Shown: positions 25,395-34,563, numbered from the stretch's first letter. The stretch: 64,000 bases of DNA from Parvibaculum sp041688015 (GCA_041688015.1 JBDNIY010000017.1:337762-401761), one strand, 5' to 3'. Program-made: numbers and translations. Notes: generated by a model from the sequence alone, not told the origin.

Positions 25395-27920
25395 GCGAGG
25401 CATCCTTCTCGCTTGCTGTGCGTTTGGCGCGGCGCGAATTGCGCGGCGGCGTGCGCGGCTTTCGCATTTTCATAGCCTGTCTGGCCTTGGGTGTCGCCGC
25501 TATTGCGGGCGTCGGCTCGGTGTCGACGGCGTTGACACGCGGGCTTTCGGAACGTGGTCAGGAAATTCTTGGTGGTGATGTCGATGTGCGGTTGCTGCAC
25601 CGTCAAACGAATGCAGCAGAATATGCAGCGCTTGCCAAAGACAACGCTGTTTCGCGTACTGTTGAAATGCGGGCAATGGCGCGCCGATGCGACGCAGAGC
25701 CTTGTCGAGCTAAAGGTTGTCGATGGGGCTTATCCGCTTTATGGCACGATGCGGTTGACACCGAGCATGCCGCTTGGCGAGGCGCTGTCGTCGCGCGACG
25801 GCGTTTATGGCGCGGCGGTTGAGTCAAATCTTGCCACGCGTCTGGGTCTCAAGATCGGCGACACATTTCAGGTTGGATCGGCGACGTTGCAGTTGCGCGC
25901 CGAGATTGCGCATGAGCCTGATCGGGTGGGTGATGGCTTTGCGCTTGGTCCGCGCGTGATGATTGCAGGTGCGGCTCTCACCTCAACGCAATTGGTGCAG
26001 CCGGGTAGCTTGGTCTCTTATCATTATCGTTTGAAACGTCCGGCAGATGAGCGTTCGCTGAGTGCGATCAAGTCTTTTACCGACGGGCTGCAAGCGCAGT
26101 TTCCTGATGCGGGCTGGCGCATTAAGGATCGCTCCGATAGCGCGCCGGGCTTGCGGCGCTTTGTTGAGCGGGTGGCGCTGTTTTTGAATTTCGTTGGCTT
26201 GACGGCGCTGGTCGTGGGCGGCGTCGGTGTTGCCAATGCAGTTAAATCCTATCTTGACGGCAAGCGCGAAGTGATTGCGATTTTCAAATCGCTCGGGGCG
26301 TCAGGGCGTTTGATTTTCAGGCTTTATTTAGTGCAGGTGATGGCCTTGGCGTTGTGCGGTATTGCCCTTGGTCTTGGCGTCGGTGCAGCCATTCCATTTG
26401 TGGTCGAAGTGGCGGCAGGCGATTTGATCCCTGTGCCAGCAGCCCTTGGGCTTTACCCTGCGCCGTTGGTGCTGGCGGCAGCCTATGGCGTGTTGACAGC
26501 CCTTGCCTTTGCGATCTGGCCTTTGGCACGGGCACGCGAGGTGCCACCCGCCAGTCTCTTCCGTGATTTGGTTGCACCTGAGCGGCGCTGGCCACGTCCT
26601 GCTTATATGGCAGCGACCGTGGCGTCATTGATTGCGCTTGGTGGGCTTGCGGTTTTGACGGCAGAGCGCCCTGCCTTTGCGCTCTGGTTTGTGGTGGGAT
26701 CGTCGGCAGTCTTCTTACTGTTGCGCATGACGGGGCTTGGCGTGATGGCACTGGCAGCGCGTTGGCGTGTGCGTTCGGCAAGTACGCGACTGGCGCTTGC
26801 CAATCTCTACCGACCCGGCGCGCCGACGCCTGCGGTCATTCTGTCGCTCGGGCTCGGGCTTACGTTGTTGACGACAGTGTCTTTGATTGATGGCAATTTA
26901 CGCGGCGAGATCGCGCATGACTTGCCGGGACGCGCGCCATCATTCTTTTTTGTTGATATTCAACCAGACCAGTCTGTTGCCTTTGAAAAGCTGGTGCGCT
27001 CAGCCCCCGGCGTTGAAAAATTTGAACGCGTGCCGATGTTGCGTGGCCGCATTGTGGCGGTGAAGGGCGTACCGGCCGATCAGGTGAAGCCTGCACCTAA
27101 TGCCGCCTGGGCTCTGCAAGGGGATCGCGGCATTACCTATGCGGCGGCCATGCCGCAAAGCTCCAAGATCGTGAGCGGGGCTTGGTGGCCGAAGGATTAT
27201 GACGGGCCGCTGCTTGTCTCTTTTGATAGTGAGCTGGCCAAGGGGCTTGGCCTCTCGCTGGGTGACACTTTGACGGTTAATATTCTGGGCCGTGAATTTG
27301 AGGCCAAGTTGGCCAATACGCGCGAGGTAGATTGGCAAAGCATGGGCATCAATTTTATCATGGTGTTCTCGCCCGGCCAGCTTGAAGCCGCGCCCCATAG
27401 TGAGCTTGCCACCGTGACAATGGCAGAAGCAGGTGAGGCGGGGTTGGAGCGCAACGTGGTGGCGCATTTTCCCAATGTGACATCGGTGCGAGTAAAGCAG
27501 GCACTGGCACAAATCTCACTTATTCTGTCGCAATTCTCGCTGGCAGTGCGCGCCATTGGCTCGGTGACGCTGGTATCGGGTGTGCTGGTTTTGGCAGGGG
27601 CGATGGCGGCAGGGTTTCGCGCGCGGTTGCGTGACGCCGTCATTTTGAAAGTGCTGGGCGCGACACGGCTTCGTATTCTTGGCATCTATGTGCGCGAATA
27701 TGTGATTTTAGGGCTGGCGACGGCGCTGATTGCGGCCGGGGCAGGCACCGTTGCGGCTTACGCCATTGTCACGCAGATGATGCAACTACCGTGGCATTTC
27801 CTGCCGCTTACATCGGCCCTGACGATCCTGGTGGCCACCGTTGTGACTGTTGGAATGGGCCTTGCGGGGACATGGGGTGCCTTGTCGGCACCTGCGGCGC
27901 GCAATCTGCGTGTTGATTAA
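25391..27920 (+). pseudogene. ybbP: YbbP-like FtsX-family ABC permease, frameshifted near codon 97
   Basis: Large permease of about 840 codons with two FtsX domains and about ten membrane helices. The first part reads in the frame of 25391 (VRLARRELRGG, ACLALGVAAIAGVGSVS, ILGGDVDVRL) up to VEMRAMAR. The family sequence resumes in another frame at ADATQSLVELKVVDGAYPLYG and stays open to 27920. The switch lies at GCGCGCC (25679-25685). Restoring one GC dinucleotide would rejoin the frames, so a 2-nt repeat contraction is the simplest cause. No natural start is apparent for the downstream part, so as sequenced the permease should be non-functional. Confidence 0.85.
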
Positions 27921-27984
27921 AGATAAGTCGCTGGCATGGTTACGATTTCGTCATTTTGAGAAGGTCGTATAAGGTCCAATTCAC

Positions 27985-28014
27985 CTTGAACTTTTGGGGT
28001 ATAACCCCGATATT
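27985..28014 (+). promoter_or_regulatory. Heat-shock (sigma-32)-type promoter candidate upstream of the BI-1 gene
   Basis: CTTGAA (27985-27990), a 14-nt spacer and CCCCGATATT (28005-28014) fit the sigma-32 pattern CTTGAA-N13-15-CCCCATNT closely. The same bases also give a weaker sigma-70 reading (TTGAAC-17-GATATT). GGGGT-ATA-ACCCC at 27997-28008 (slightly offset) adds a small dyad in the spacer. Confidence 0.5.
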
Positions 28015-28047
28015 GAGCACAAGCACACTCAGGAGGGTGCATAAATC

Positions 28048-28803
28048 ATGGCTAACTTTGATCAGAACCGGATGCATACCGGCGCGGGTGTCCGTGGCGA
28101 TGCCGCCATCGACCAAGGTCTGCGCAGCTATATGCTCAGCGTTTATAATTACATGGCGGGCGGCCTCGCGATTACGGGTGTCGTTGCCTATCTCGCGTTT
28201 CAGTTCGCAGTGACGCAGGCACCCGATGGCAGCCTTGCCCTCACATCCGCCGGTGCTGCGCTCTATGCCAGCCCCTTAAAGTGGGTTGTGATGCTGGCAC
28301 CGCTGGGGCTCGTCTTCTATCTCAGCGCTAAGATTTCGACGATGAGTGTTTCGGCGGCCCAGATTTCCTTCTGGCTCTTTGCTGGTTTGATGGGCCTGTC
28401 GCTGTCGAGCATCTTCCTTATTTATACAGGCGCTTCGATCACCCAGACCTTCTTCGTCACTGCAATCGCTTTTAGTGGCCTAAGCCTTTATGGCTACACG
28501 ACAAAGCGCGATCTGACGGCGATGGGTTCGTTTCTTATTATGGGCGTCATCGGCCTTCTCGTGGCGATGGTCGTCAATATCTTCCTACAGAGTTCTGCCT
28601 TGCAGTTTGCTGTTTCGGCTCTTGGCGTGCTGATTTTCGCGGGCCTGACGGCTTACGACACGCAGAAGATCAAGGAAATGTATTACGTCGGCGACGCTGC
28701 GGCGACCGCGGCCAAGAAGGCGATCATGGGCGCTTTGGCGCTCTATCTCGACTTCATCAATATGTTCATGTTCTTGCTGCAGTTCATGGGTAATCGCCGC
28801 TAA
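28048..28803 (+). CDS. Bax inhibitor-1 / YccA family membrane protein
   Basis: A 251-residue inner-membrane protein with seven hydrophobic helices after a polar start of about 30 residues, the BI-1 layout. Signatures include LRSYMLSVYNYMAGGLAITG, AFSGLSLYGYTTKRDLTAMG and LTAYDTQKIKEMYY, the last carrying the Asp pair tied to proton/calcium leak in the family. AGGAGGG precedes the ATG. Bacterial members such as YccA interact with FtsH in membrane quality control, which fits the heat-shock-like promoter. A strong terminator follows. Confidence 0.95.
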   Translation: MANFDQNRMHTGAGVRGDAAIDQGLRSYMLSVYNYMAGGLAITGVVAYLAFQFAVTQAPDGSLALTSAGAALYASPLKWVVMLAPLGLVFYLSAKISTMSVSAAQISFWLFAGLMGLSLSSIFLIYTGASITQTFFVTAIAFSGLSLYGYTTKRDLTAMGSFLIMGVIGLLVAMVVNIFLQSSALQFAVSALGVLIFAGLTAYDTQKIKEMYYVGDAAATAAKKAIMGALALYLDFINMFMFLLQFMGNRR

Positions 28804-28825
28804 AGCCAACGGCCTTTCAATACGG

Positions 28826-28855
28826 AAAACCCCGGTGGAAACACCGGGGTTTTTT
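28826..28855. terminator. Bidirectional intrinsic terminator between the BI-1 gene and DUF2794
   Basis: A 12-bp stem AAAACCCCGGTG/CACCGGGGTTTT with a GAAA loop and a T run. The 20-nt core is identical to that at 20120-20140, about 8.7 kb away. Confidence 0.94.
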
Positions 28856-28872
28856 GTTGGGCAGACTGGCCG

Positions 28873-29274
28873 TTAGGCACCGATGAGGCGTAGGGTTCGC
28901 TTTTCAAAGACTTTAAGCACCTGAGCGAGATCGTGTCCGCGTTTCATGACTAGGCCGGAGGTCGCGATGACGCTGAAGGCACCCTGACGGCGGGCGAGTT
29001 TAGGGCGCTTTTCGATGCGGAACAGCGGTTGCTCGCTAGCGCGGCGGTGGATAGCGAAAATGGCGACCTCTTTGGTCGAACCGATGGCATAGTCGCGCCA
29101 TTCGCCCTCGACGACCTTGCGCCCATAGAGCGAAAGGATGGTTTCGAATTCGGTGCGGGTGAAGAAAATATCCGGCTCGCGTCGTTTTTGAGGCGTAGGA
29201 CTGGCATCAGGGACGGGAACGGCATTGACGAGAGTGAAAGGGGCGGGCGCAACACCCTTGAAGCTGTCATCCAT
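28873..29274 (-). CDS. DUF2794 family protein
   Basis: A 133-residue soluble protein nearly restricted to Alphaproteobacteria. After a Pro-rich variable start it shows the family core FTRTEFETILSLYGRKVVEGEWRDYAI, VAIFAIHRRASEQPLFRIEKRP and GLVMKRGHDLAQVLKVFEKR. No function is known. It stands alone and is divergent from the candidate RNA region. Confidence 0.9.
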   Translation of the reverse strand: MDDSFKGVAPAPFTLVNAVPVPDASPTPQKRREPDIFFTRTEFETILSLYGRKVVEGEWRDYAIGSTKEVAIFAIHRRASEQPLFRIEKRPKLARRQGAFSVIATSGLVMKRGHDLAQVLKVFEKRTLRLIGA

Positions 29275-29373
29275 ATCGGCTCTTGCCCTCCAAATGACCT
29301 TAACTGACCTGCCAATAGTCGCACTTTTCTGTCATTTTTGCGAATTATTCGGGATCACAAAATTGCCTCTTTT

Positions 29374-29588
29374 CGGCCCTTGGGTGAACACACTGGGCCG
29401 CCATTCTTTGATTGTTGCCTCACTTGGCCCGGTCTTCTTGGACCTTCCGGTTTCATCAGCCCCCCAGCCCCACCGGGATGGAATTTTGAGGATCGGGCCA
29501 CCCCTTACTCTCATTAAGTGGGGCAACACTGAAATAAAGACTGTCAATTGATCGCCGCCTGGTTCCCCCCACCAGGCGGCGATTTTTT
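29374..29588 (+). ncRNA. Candidate structured small RNA ending at a strong intrinsic terminator
   Basis: There is no convincing gene between 29275 and 29767. Instead the plus strand shows a hairpin CGGCCC...GGGCCG (29374-29400), then a long rod. A 13-bp stem (29413-29425 with 29516-29528, one G-U) encloses a 9-bp stem (29426-29434 with 29491-29499) and a 7-bp inner stem (29445-29451 with 29472-29478). A 16-nt one-sided bulge lies at 29500-29515. A 12-bp terminator with a T run follows at 29551-29588. A separate promoter for the downstream operon lies beyond it. The rod shape recalls 6S RNA but I see no family signature. The 5' end is not defined. Confidence 0.5.
29551..29588 (+). terminator. 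Intrinsic terminator with no plus-strand gene upstream
   Basis: The perfect 12-bp stem ATCGCCGCCTGG/CCAGGCGGCGAT with a 9-nt loop is followed by TTTTTT. The nearest annotated plus-strand gene upstream is the BI-1 gene, which already has its own terminator at 28826-28855. Confidence 0.93.
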
Positions 29589-29616
29589 TGACTGAAAGGC
29601 ATGAAACATCTTTCAC

Positions 29617-29645
29617 TTGAGAGGTTTGCGAGCATGGCCTACACA
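29617..29645 (+). promoter_or_regulatory. Predicted sigma-70-type promoter for the Gld-like ABC operon
   Basis: TTGAGA (29617-29622), a 17-nt spacer and TACACA (29640-29645) lie between the orphan terminator and the ATPase start. This implies that the operon is transcribed separately from the candidate RNA. Confidence 0.45.
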
Positions 29646-29767
29646 TCGGACAAAGACTTTTGGAGAGGGTGAGCCGCCGAGTGATCTGGCGCTTGCGGGG
29701 AGAAAAGACTATCGCGCAATTCCGTATCAAGACGGCGGGCCAGTCTGACATCGCATCGAGTGAGGCT

Positions 29768-30760
29768 ATGATTGTCATTGACGGCCTGACCAAGCGTTTC
29801 GGGCCGTTTACGGCTGTCGACAACATCAGTTTTTCTGTCGCACGCGGCGAAGTCCTAGGGTTTCTTGGGCCCAACGGCGCGGGCAAATCCACCACCATGA
29901 AAATGGTGACGGGGTTCTTGTCGCCGACCGAAGGATCCGCGCGCGTCTGCGGCCATGATGTCGTTTCCGATACGCTTGCGGCGCAGCGCACCATCGGCTA
30001 TCTGCCGGAGGGCGCGCCTGCCTATAGTGATATGACCCCTCGGAGTTTTTTACAGTTCATTGCGCGTATTCGTGCCCTCAAGGGGGCGGCGGCTGAGAAG
30101 GCGATTGCTGAGGCGGTTGCCGCGACCGAACTTCAGAGTGTGCTCGAGCAGCCGATTGATACTTTGTCCAAGGGATTTCGTCGTCGCGTCGGGTTGGCTC
30201 AAGCCATCCTGCACAATCCGCCGGTTCTCATCATGGATGAGCCGACAGACGGCTTAGACCCCAACCAGAAATATGAAGTGCGCAAGCTCATCAAACGCAT
30301 GTCGGCGGACAAGGCCATCATCATCTCGACCCATATTTTGGAAGAGGTGGATGCGATCTGTTCGCGCGCGCTCATTATTGATCGTGGACGGGTGGTGGCT
30401 GATGGCACGCCTGCTGAACTTATTTCGCGCTCGCGCTATCACAATGCCGTCACTCTGACTGTCGATGGTCAATTGACCGTGCAAGCAGCCGAGATGCTCA
30501 AATCCTTACCCGGCGTTGTCAGCATGGAAGTGACGCCGCGCGGCACGGAGACTGTGTTGACGCTTTTCACGGCGCATGGCACGGCCAGCCAAGCTGTTTC
30601 AGGCGATCTCGTGCTCATCGACGCGGTGGCCCACGTTGCCCATGAGCAAGGTTGGATCGTGCGTGCGCTTTATGGCGAACCGGGACGTCTTGATGAAGTC
30701 TTCCGTTCGCTCACGCGTTCTGATGTCGACGAAGTTATTTCCGAAAAGAGCGTCGCATGA
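29768..30760 (+). CDS. ABC transporter ATP-binding protein, GldA/NatA-like
   Basis: A 330-residue ATPase of the ABC-2 class. Walker A is GPNGAGKST, a divergent signature LSKGFRRRVGLAQA precedes Walker B VLIMDEPTDGLDPNQ, and the H-loop is ISTHILEE. The C-terminal 90 residues form the extra domain seen in GldA-like proteins. The frame is open from 29660, but MIVIDGLTKRFG at 29768 is the normal start. It is the first gene of a four-gene operon (29768-34538) that resembles the GldA-GldF-GldG set of Bacteroidetes. Many non-gliding Proteobacteria carry this set, so motility should not be inferred. Confidence 0.9.
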   Translation: MIVIDGLTKRFGPFTAVDNISFSVARGEVLGFLGPNGAGKSTTMKMVTGFLSPTEGSARVCGHDVVSDTLAAQRTIGYLPEGAPAYSDMTPRSFLQFIARIRALKGAAAEKAIAEAVAATELQSVLEQPIDTLSKGFRRRVGLAQAILHNPPVLIMDEPTDGLDPNQKYEVRKLIKRMSADKAIIISTHILEEVDAICSRALIIDRGRVVADGTPAELISRSRYHNAVTLTVDGQLTVQAAEMLKSLPGVVSMEVTPRGTETVLTLFTAHGTASQAVSGDLVLIDAVAHVAHEQGWIVRALYGEPGRLDEVFRSLTRSDVDEVISEKSVA

Positions 30761-31491
30761 GAGAACTTGCAGCTGTGTTCCGCCGTGAGCTTAGCGGTTA
30801 TTTTGCGACGCCACTGGCGTTTGTTTTCATCGTTGTGTTTCTTTTCACGATGGGCGCTTTCACATTCTATATGGGCGGATATTTTGAAAGCGGAACTGCG
30901 AACTTGCAGATCTTCTTCAATTTTCATCCCTGGCTCTATCTGTTTTTGATCCCTGCGATCTCGATGCGCCTGTGGGCGGAGGAACGGCGTACTGGCTCTA
31001 TTGAACTTTTGCTTTCGCTGCCTGTGCCGCTTTGGGCAGCAGTGCTTGGCAAGTTCCTTGCGGCTTGGGTATTTTCGGGTCTTGCGCTGGCGCTGACTTT
31101 TCCGATGTGGCTGACCGTCAACTATCTCGGCAATCCTGACAATGGCGTCATTCTGGCGGGTTATGTCGGTAGTTTCTTTCTTGCCGGTGGATATCTGGCG
31201 ATCGGATCGTGCTTGTCGGCGACGACTAAAAATCAGGTCATCGCTTTTGTCGTTAGCGTGGTTGTGAGTTTTCTCTTTACGGTGTCCGGCCTGCCACTTG
31301 TCACCGATTTCTTTTCTAGCTGGGCACCCCAGCAAGTCTTGAACACGATTGCCTCCTTCTCCTTTCTCACGCATTTCACGGCGATCACGCAGGGCGTGAT
31401 TGATCTGCGAGATATTATCTACTTTGGATCGCTGATCACGGCCTGGCTCGTTGCATGTGGCATTGTCGTCGATATGAAGAAGGCAGGGTGA
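30757..31491 (+). CDS. ABC-2 type permease, GldF-like
   Basis: A 244-residue membrane protein with six hydrophobic helices. The start FRRELSGYFATPLAFVFIVVF and FNFHPWLYLFLIPAISMRLWAEERRTGSIELL are hallmarks of the GldF/CcmB-like ABC-2 permease group. It overlaps the ATPase gene by 4 bp (ATGA), and the GldG-like gene begins 5 bp after its stop. Confidence 0.92.
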   Translation: MRELAAVFRRELSGYFATPLAFVFIVVFLFTMGAFTFYMGGYFESGTANLQIFFNFHPWLYLFLIPAISMRLWAEERRTGSIELLLSLPVPLWAAVLGKFLAAWVFSGLALALTFPMWLTVNYLGNPDNGVILAGYVGSFFLAGGYLAIGSCLSATTKNQVIAFVVSVVVSFLFTVSGLPLVTDFFSSWAPQQVLNTIASFSFLTHFTAITQGVIDLRDIIYFGSLITAWLVACGIVVDMKKAG

Positions 31492-31496
31492 GCATC

Positions 31497-33425
31497 ATGC
31501 AACAAACGCATCTGCGATCCGGCGCTCGTATTATCACGCTCATTCTTGTGGCTGTGTTGTTTCTGGCCATCAACCTGTTTTCCAATATTGTGTTTCGATC
31601 GGCTCAGATCGATCTAACGCAGAACAAACTTTTTACTCTGTCGCAGGGTACGGAAAATGTTTTGGGCAAAATAGACGAGCCGATTACGCTCAAGTTTTTC
31701 TATTCAGAACGCCTTGCCAATGAATATCCGCAAATTCGTTCCTATGCGAGCCATGTGCGCGATCTCTTGCAGGAAATTCGCAACCGGTCTAATGGCAAAA
31801 TTATTCTGGAAGTCATCGACCCTGAACCGTTCTCCAGTGATGAAGACCTTGCCATGTCGCTCGGCCTTAAGGGCGCACGCACGACCGAAGGTGACATCAT
31901 TTATTTTGGTCTTGTCGGCACCAACTTGGTTGATGGCATTGAGCAAATTCCTTTCTTTGCGACCGAACGTCGGCAATATCTTGAATATGACGTGACGCGC
32001 CTCATTCAAAACCTCAATCGTCCTAAAAAGCCGGTGCTTGGCATTGTGACGAACCTGCCGATGGACACAGGTGCTGGCGGGTTGATGGAAGCCATGCGCG
32101 GGCAATCCAAGCCCTACATGATTTATGAGGAGTTGCGCGACCGCTTCGAAATTAATTTTTTGGAGCAAGACTTTGCTGCCGTTCCCAAGGATGTCGATGT
32201 GTTGATGATTGCGCATCCTCGTAAGCTCAACGACAGTACGCTTTATGCTATCGATCAATTTGTTATGCGCGGCGGGCGCGTGTTGGCGGCCGTCGATCCG
32301 CATTCGGAAGTGAGCCTGACGTCTGGCAGCGATGGTCAACCGGTGCGCGGCTATACCGAAGCCTCCGACCTTGGACCACTGCTCGCTGACTGGGGCGTGT
32401 CGTTTGATGGGTCGCATGTCATCGGAGACCGGAAACTTGCTATGCAAGTCGCGACCGGTCTAGATGCGCGGCGTCAGACGAGTGACTATGTCTTGTGGCT
32501 CACAGTGCCCAAAAGTAACCTCGACAATGATGATATCGTGACCGCCAATGTCGATCATCTGAACCTTGCGACCGTTGGCTCCTTGACGCCGATGAAGGAC
32601 GCGACGACACGGTTTACGCCTCTGATCTGGTCGTCGAAAGATTCTGAAGTCTATGATCTCAACTATGTAAAAACAGGACCGACGCCTGACGCATTGCTTG
32701 AAGGTTTCAAGCCGTCAGGTGAGCGCCATGTCATTGCGGCACGCATTTCCGGCCCGATCAAGAGCGCCTTCAAGGAGGCGCCGCCATTGGACTCGCACGA
32801 AGATAAGTCGAAGCGCTCCGATAGCCACGATACGCCACCGACCTATATGGCAGAAACCAAAAGCGATGCGAATATCATCGTGATTGCCGATAGTGATTTG
32901 TTTGATGATCGGTTTTGGGTGCAGGTTCAAGATTACAACGGACAGCGCGTGGCTAAACCTATTGCCGACAATGCACAGTTTATCCTGTCGGCGATTGATA
33001 ATTTGATGGGGTCCGACGATCTGATTTCGTTGCGTGCGCGTGAACGCGGAGATCGGCCTTTTGTCGTTGTTGACAACTTGCGCAAGGAAGCTGATCGGCA
33101 CTTCCTTGCCGAGCAACAGCGCCTCAAGGCCAGTATTTCCGTTACTGAAAAGCGCCTGATGGATTTGCAGACGCAGGCTGCTGGTGAAGGCGCGGCTACC
33201 GAAGATGCGCAAGAAGAAACCGCGCAGTTCCGCAAGGAATTGCTGAAGAGCCGCAAGGCCCTGCGTGACGTACAGCGCAATCTGCGGCGTGACATTGACC
33301 GGCTTGCGACGCGCGTGCGCTTCATTAATGTGGCGCTGATGCCCATCCTCGTCGCTTTCTTGGCGCTGGGCATTGCTATTCTTCGCCATCGCCGCCGTAA
33401 GGCGCGTGCAGCCAAAGGGGTTTGA
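31497..33425 (+). CDS. GldG-like ABC auxiliary protein
   Basis: A 642-residue protein with an N-terminal membrane helix (about 11-33), a large extracytoplasmic region, and a C-terminal helix near residue 610-630 followed by a basic tail. IDLTQNKLFTLSQGTENVL and the FFYSERLANEYPQIRSYA region match the ABC-auxiliary/GldG domain. PDVLMIAHPRKL-like and GGRVLAAVDPHSE segments form a Rossmann-like core. Residues about 540-605 are charged and heptad-like, probably a coiled coil. I start at the ATG 31497; a GTG at 31488 is also usable. It likely pairs with the permease. Confidence 0.87.
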   Translation: MQQTHLRSGARIITLILVAVLFLAINLFSNIVFRSAQIDLTQNKLFTLSQGTENVLGKIDEPITLKFFYSERLANEYPQIRSYASHVRDLLQEIRNRSNGKIILEVIDPEPFSSDEDLAMSLGLKGARTTEGDIIYFGLVGTNLVDGIEQIPFFATERRQYLEYDVTRLIQNLNRPKKPVLGIVTNLPMDTGAGGLMEAMRGQSKPYMIYEELRDRFEINFLEQDFAAVPKDVDVLMIAHPRKLNDSTLYAIDQFVMRGGRVLAAVDPHSEVSLTSGSDGQPVRGYTEASDLGPLLADWGVSFDGSHVIGDRKLAMQVATGLDARRQTSDYVLWLTVPKSNLDNDDIVTANVDHLNLATVGSLTPMKDATTRFTPLIWSSKDSEVYDLNYVKTGPTPDALLEGFKPSGERHVIAARISGPIKSAFKEAPPLDSHEDKSKRSDSHDTPPTYMAETKSDANIIVIADSDLFDDRFWVQVQDYNGQRVAKPIADNAQFILSAIDNLMGSDDLISLRARERGDRPFVVVDNLRKEADRHFLAEQQRLKASISVTEKRLMDLQTQAAGEGAATEDAQEETAQFRKELLKSRKALRDVQRNLRRDIDRLATRVRFINVALMPILVAFLALGIAILRHRRRKARAAKGV

Positions 33426-33428
33426 GCG

Positions 33429-34538
33429 ATGGCTAGTTCCATAGAAATGCTGCGGACCAACAAACCTTTGCGCAATCTTGTGCTGTTGGCGATTGTGACA
33501 GCGATTGTTGTGGTGGCGTCTATCGTTGCGGTTTCGGTGCAGGAACACGGCGTCAAGGTACAGTTTGCGCCTGAACAGATGTATCCCGGCCTCGAGACGC
33601 GGCTCGATCAGGTTTCCAAGATCGTTTACATGCTGCCGCGCGGGATGCGCGACCCCGACAAGATCACGCTTGTGCGCGGCGCTGGCGACAAGTGGGTTGT
33701 GGTTGAACGCAAGGATTATCCCGCCGAACAGTCGCTGATCCAGAAGGCGTTGATCGGTGTCTCGGAGTTGCAACTCTATCAGCCGCGTACCGCACGCAAA
33801 GAGTGGTTGCGTCGCCTTGGGCTGATTGAGCCTGAAAAGATCGGCAAGGCCGTGCGGATCGAATTCTTCAACAAGGATGGCAAGAAGGTTGTGTCGCTGC
33901 TGGCGGGCAAAGTGCCCGAACAGACTATAGATGCACGCGGCGAGGGCATGATTTATGTACGGCGCGATGGCGAGGATCAAAGCTGGCTGGCACGTGGGCG
34001 CCTGCCGCTGATCCAGACTGCGCAGGACTGGCTTGATCCTGCGTTTATCGGCGTGAAACGTGACGAGATCAAACGTGTGACGCTGTGGGCTGGCACCGAA
34101 CATCCCGTCGTTCTTTCGCGGGCGTCGAAGAGTGACAATGATTTTGCTATTGAAAATATTCCCGATGGCCGGACAACGCGTGGTGCGCCGATCGTGAACG
34201 GGGCGGCGACGTCGATCGTTGATCTCCAATTTGAAAATGCCGTGCCCATCGCATCGTTTAATTTTCCCGATACGTCACCCAAAGCGGTGTTTGAAACCTT
34301 TGGTGGAATGAAGTTGTCGCTGACGATTACAGGTGGCGGTGGCGCACTTTGGACCAAAGTTGTGGCGGAAGTTGATCCGACGCTGTTGGCAGAGGGAACC
34401 GACATGACGGCGGTTACCAAACAAGTTGCCGCCATCAATGCGCGCGTGTCACCTTGGGCCTACAAATTGCCACAGGCGGCGGGCGGTCAGTTGACGCAGA
34501 CGATGGATCTGCTGACGCATGAAGGCGGGCTTGAATAG
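33429..34538 (+). CDS. DUF4340 domain-containing membrane-anchored protein
   Basis: A 369-residue protein with one N-terminal membrane helix (about 15-38) and an extracytoplasmic DUF4340 region: KWVVVERKDYPAEQSLIQKALIGVSELQL, LRRLGLIEPEKIGKAVRIEFFNKDGK and RLPLIQTAQDWLDPAFIGVKRDEIKRV. DUF4340 proteins commonly end GldF/GldG-like operons, as here, 3 bp after the GldG-like gene. No terminator is obvious in the 25 bp before the convergent DUF1223 gene. Function unknown. Confidence 0.88.
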   Translation: MASSIEMLRTNKPLRNLVLLAIVTAIVVVASIVAVSVQEHGVKVQFAPEQMYPGLETRLDQVSKIVYMLPRGMRDPDKITLVRGAGDKWVVVERKDYPAEQSLIQKALIGVSELQLYQPRTARKEWLRRLGLIEPEKIGKAVRIEFFNKDGKKVVSLLAGKVPEQTIDARGEGMIYVRRDGEDQSWLARGRLPLIQTAQDWLDPAFIGVKRDEIKRVTLWAGTEHPVVLSRASKSDNDFAIENIPDGRTTRGAPIVNGAATSIVDLQFENAVPIASFNFPDTSPKAVFETFGGMKLSLTITGGGGALWTKVVAEVDPTLLAEGTDMTAVTKQVAAINARVSPWAYKLPQAAGGQLTQTMDLLTHEGGLE

Positions 34539-34563
34539 TCATCTCTCTTGTCCGCGTTTATTT

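Noticed and set aside
25554..25680. GTG at 25554 as a natural start for the long ybbP frame
   Set aside because: The first 40 or so residues from that start are non-homologous, while the other frame carries the conserved N-terminal permease sequence over the same bases. A frameshift explains both.
29413..29528. Assignment of the rod-shaped RNA as 6S RNA, SRP RNA or tmRNA
   Set aside because: The outline resembles 6S, but I find none of the conserved 6S bubble sequence, no SRP GGAAG-type loop motif, and no tmRNA acceptor stem or tag frame. It is left as an unassigned candidate.
29225..29551. 108-codon plus-strand frame ending at the orphan terminator
   Set aside because: It begins inside the antisense of DUF2794, has no ribosome site, and its codon choice and composition do not look coding. 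The strong stems argue for RNA structure instead.
29332..29994. 220-codon minus-strand frame over the candidate RNA and the ATPase start
   Set aside because: It overlaps the conserved Walker A region antisense and reads through a terminator hairpin; no family resemblance.
32715..34229. 504-codon minus-strand open frame across the GldG-like and DUF4340 genes
   Set aside because: Composition is rich in His, Arg and Gln, typical of antisense frames in GC-rich DNA. It crosses two well-supported genes and shows no domain pattern.
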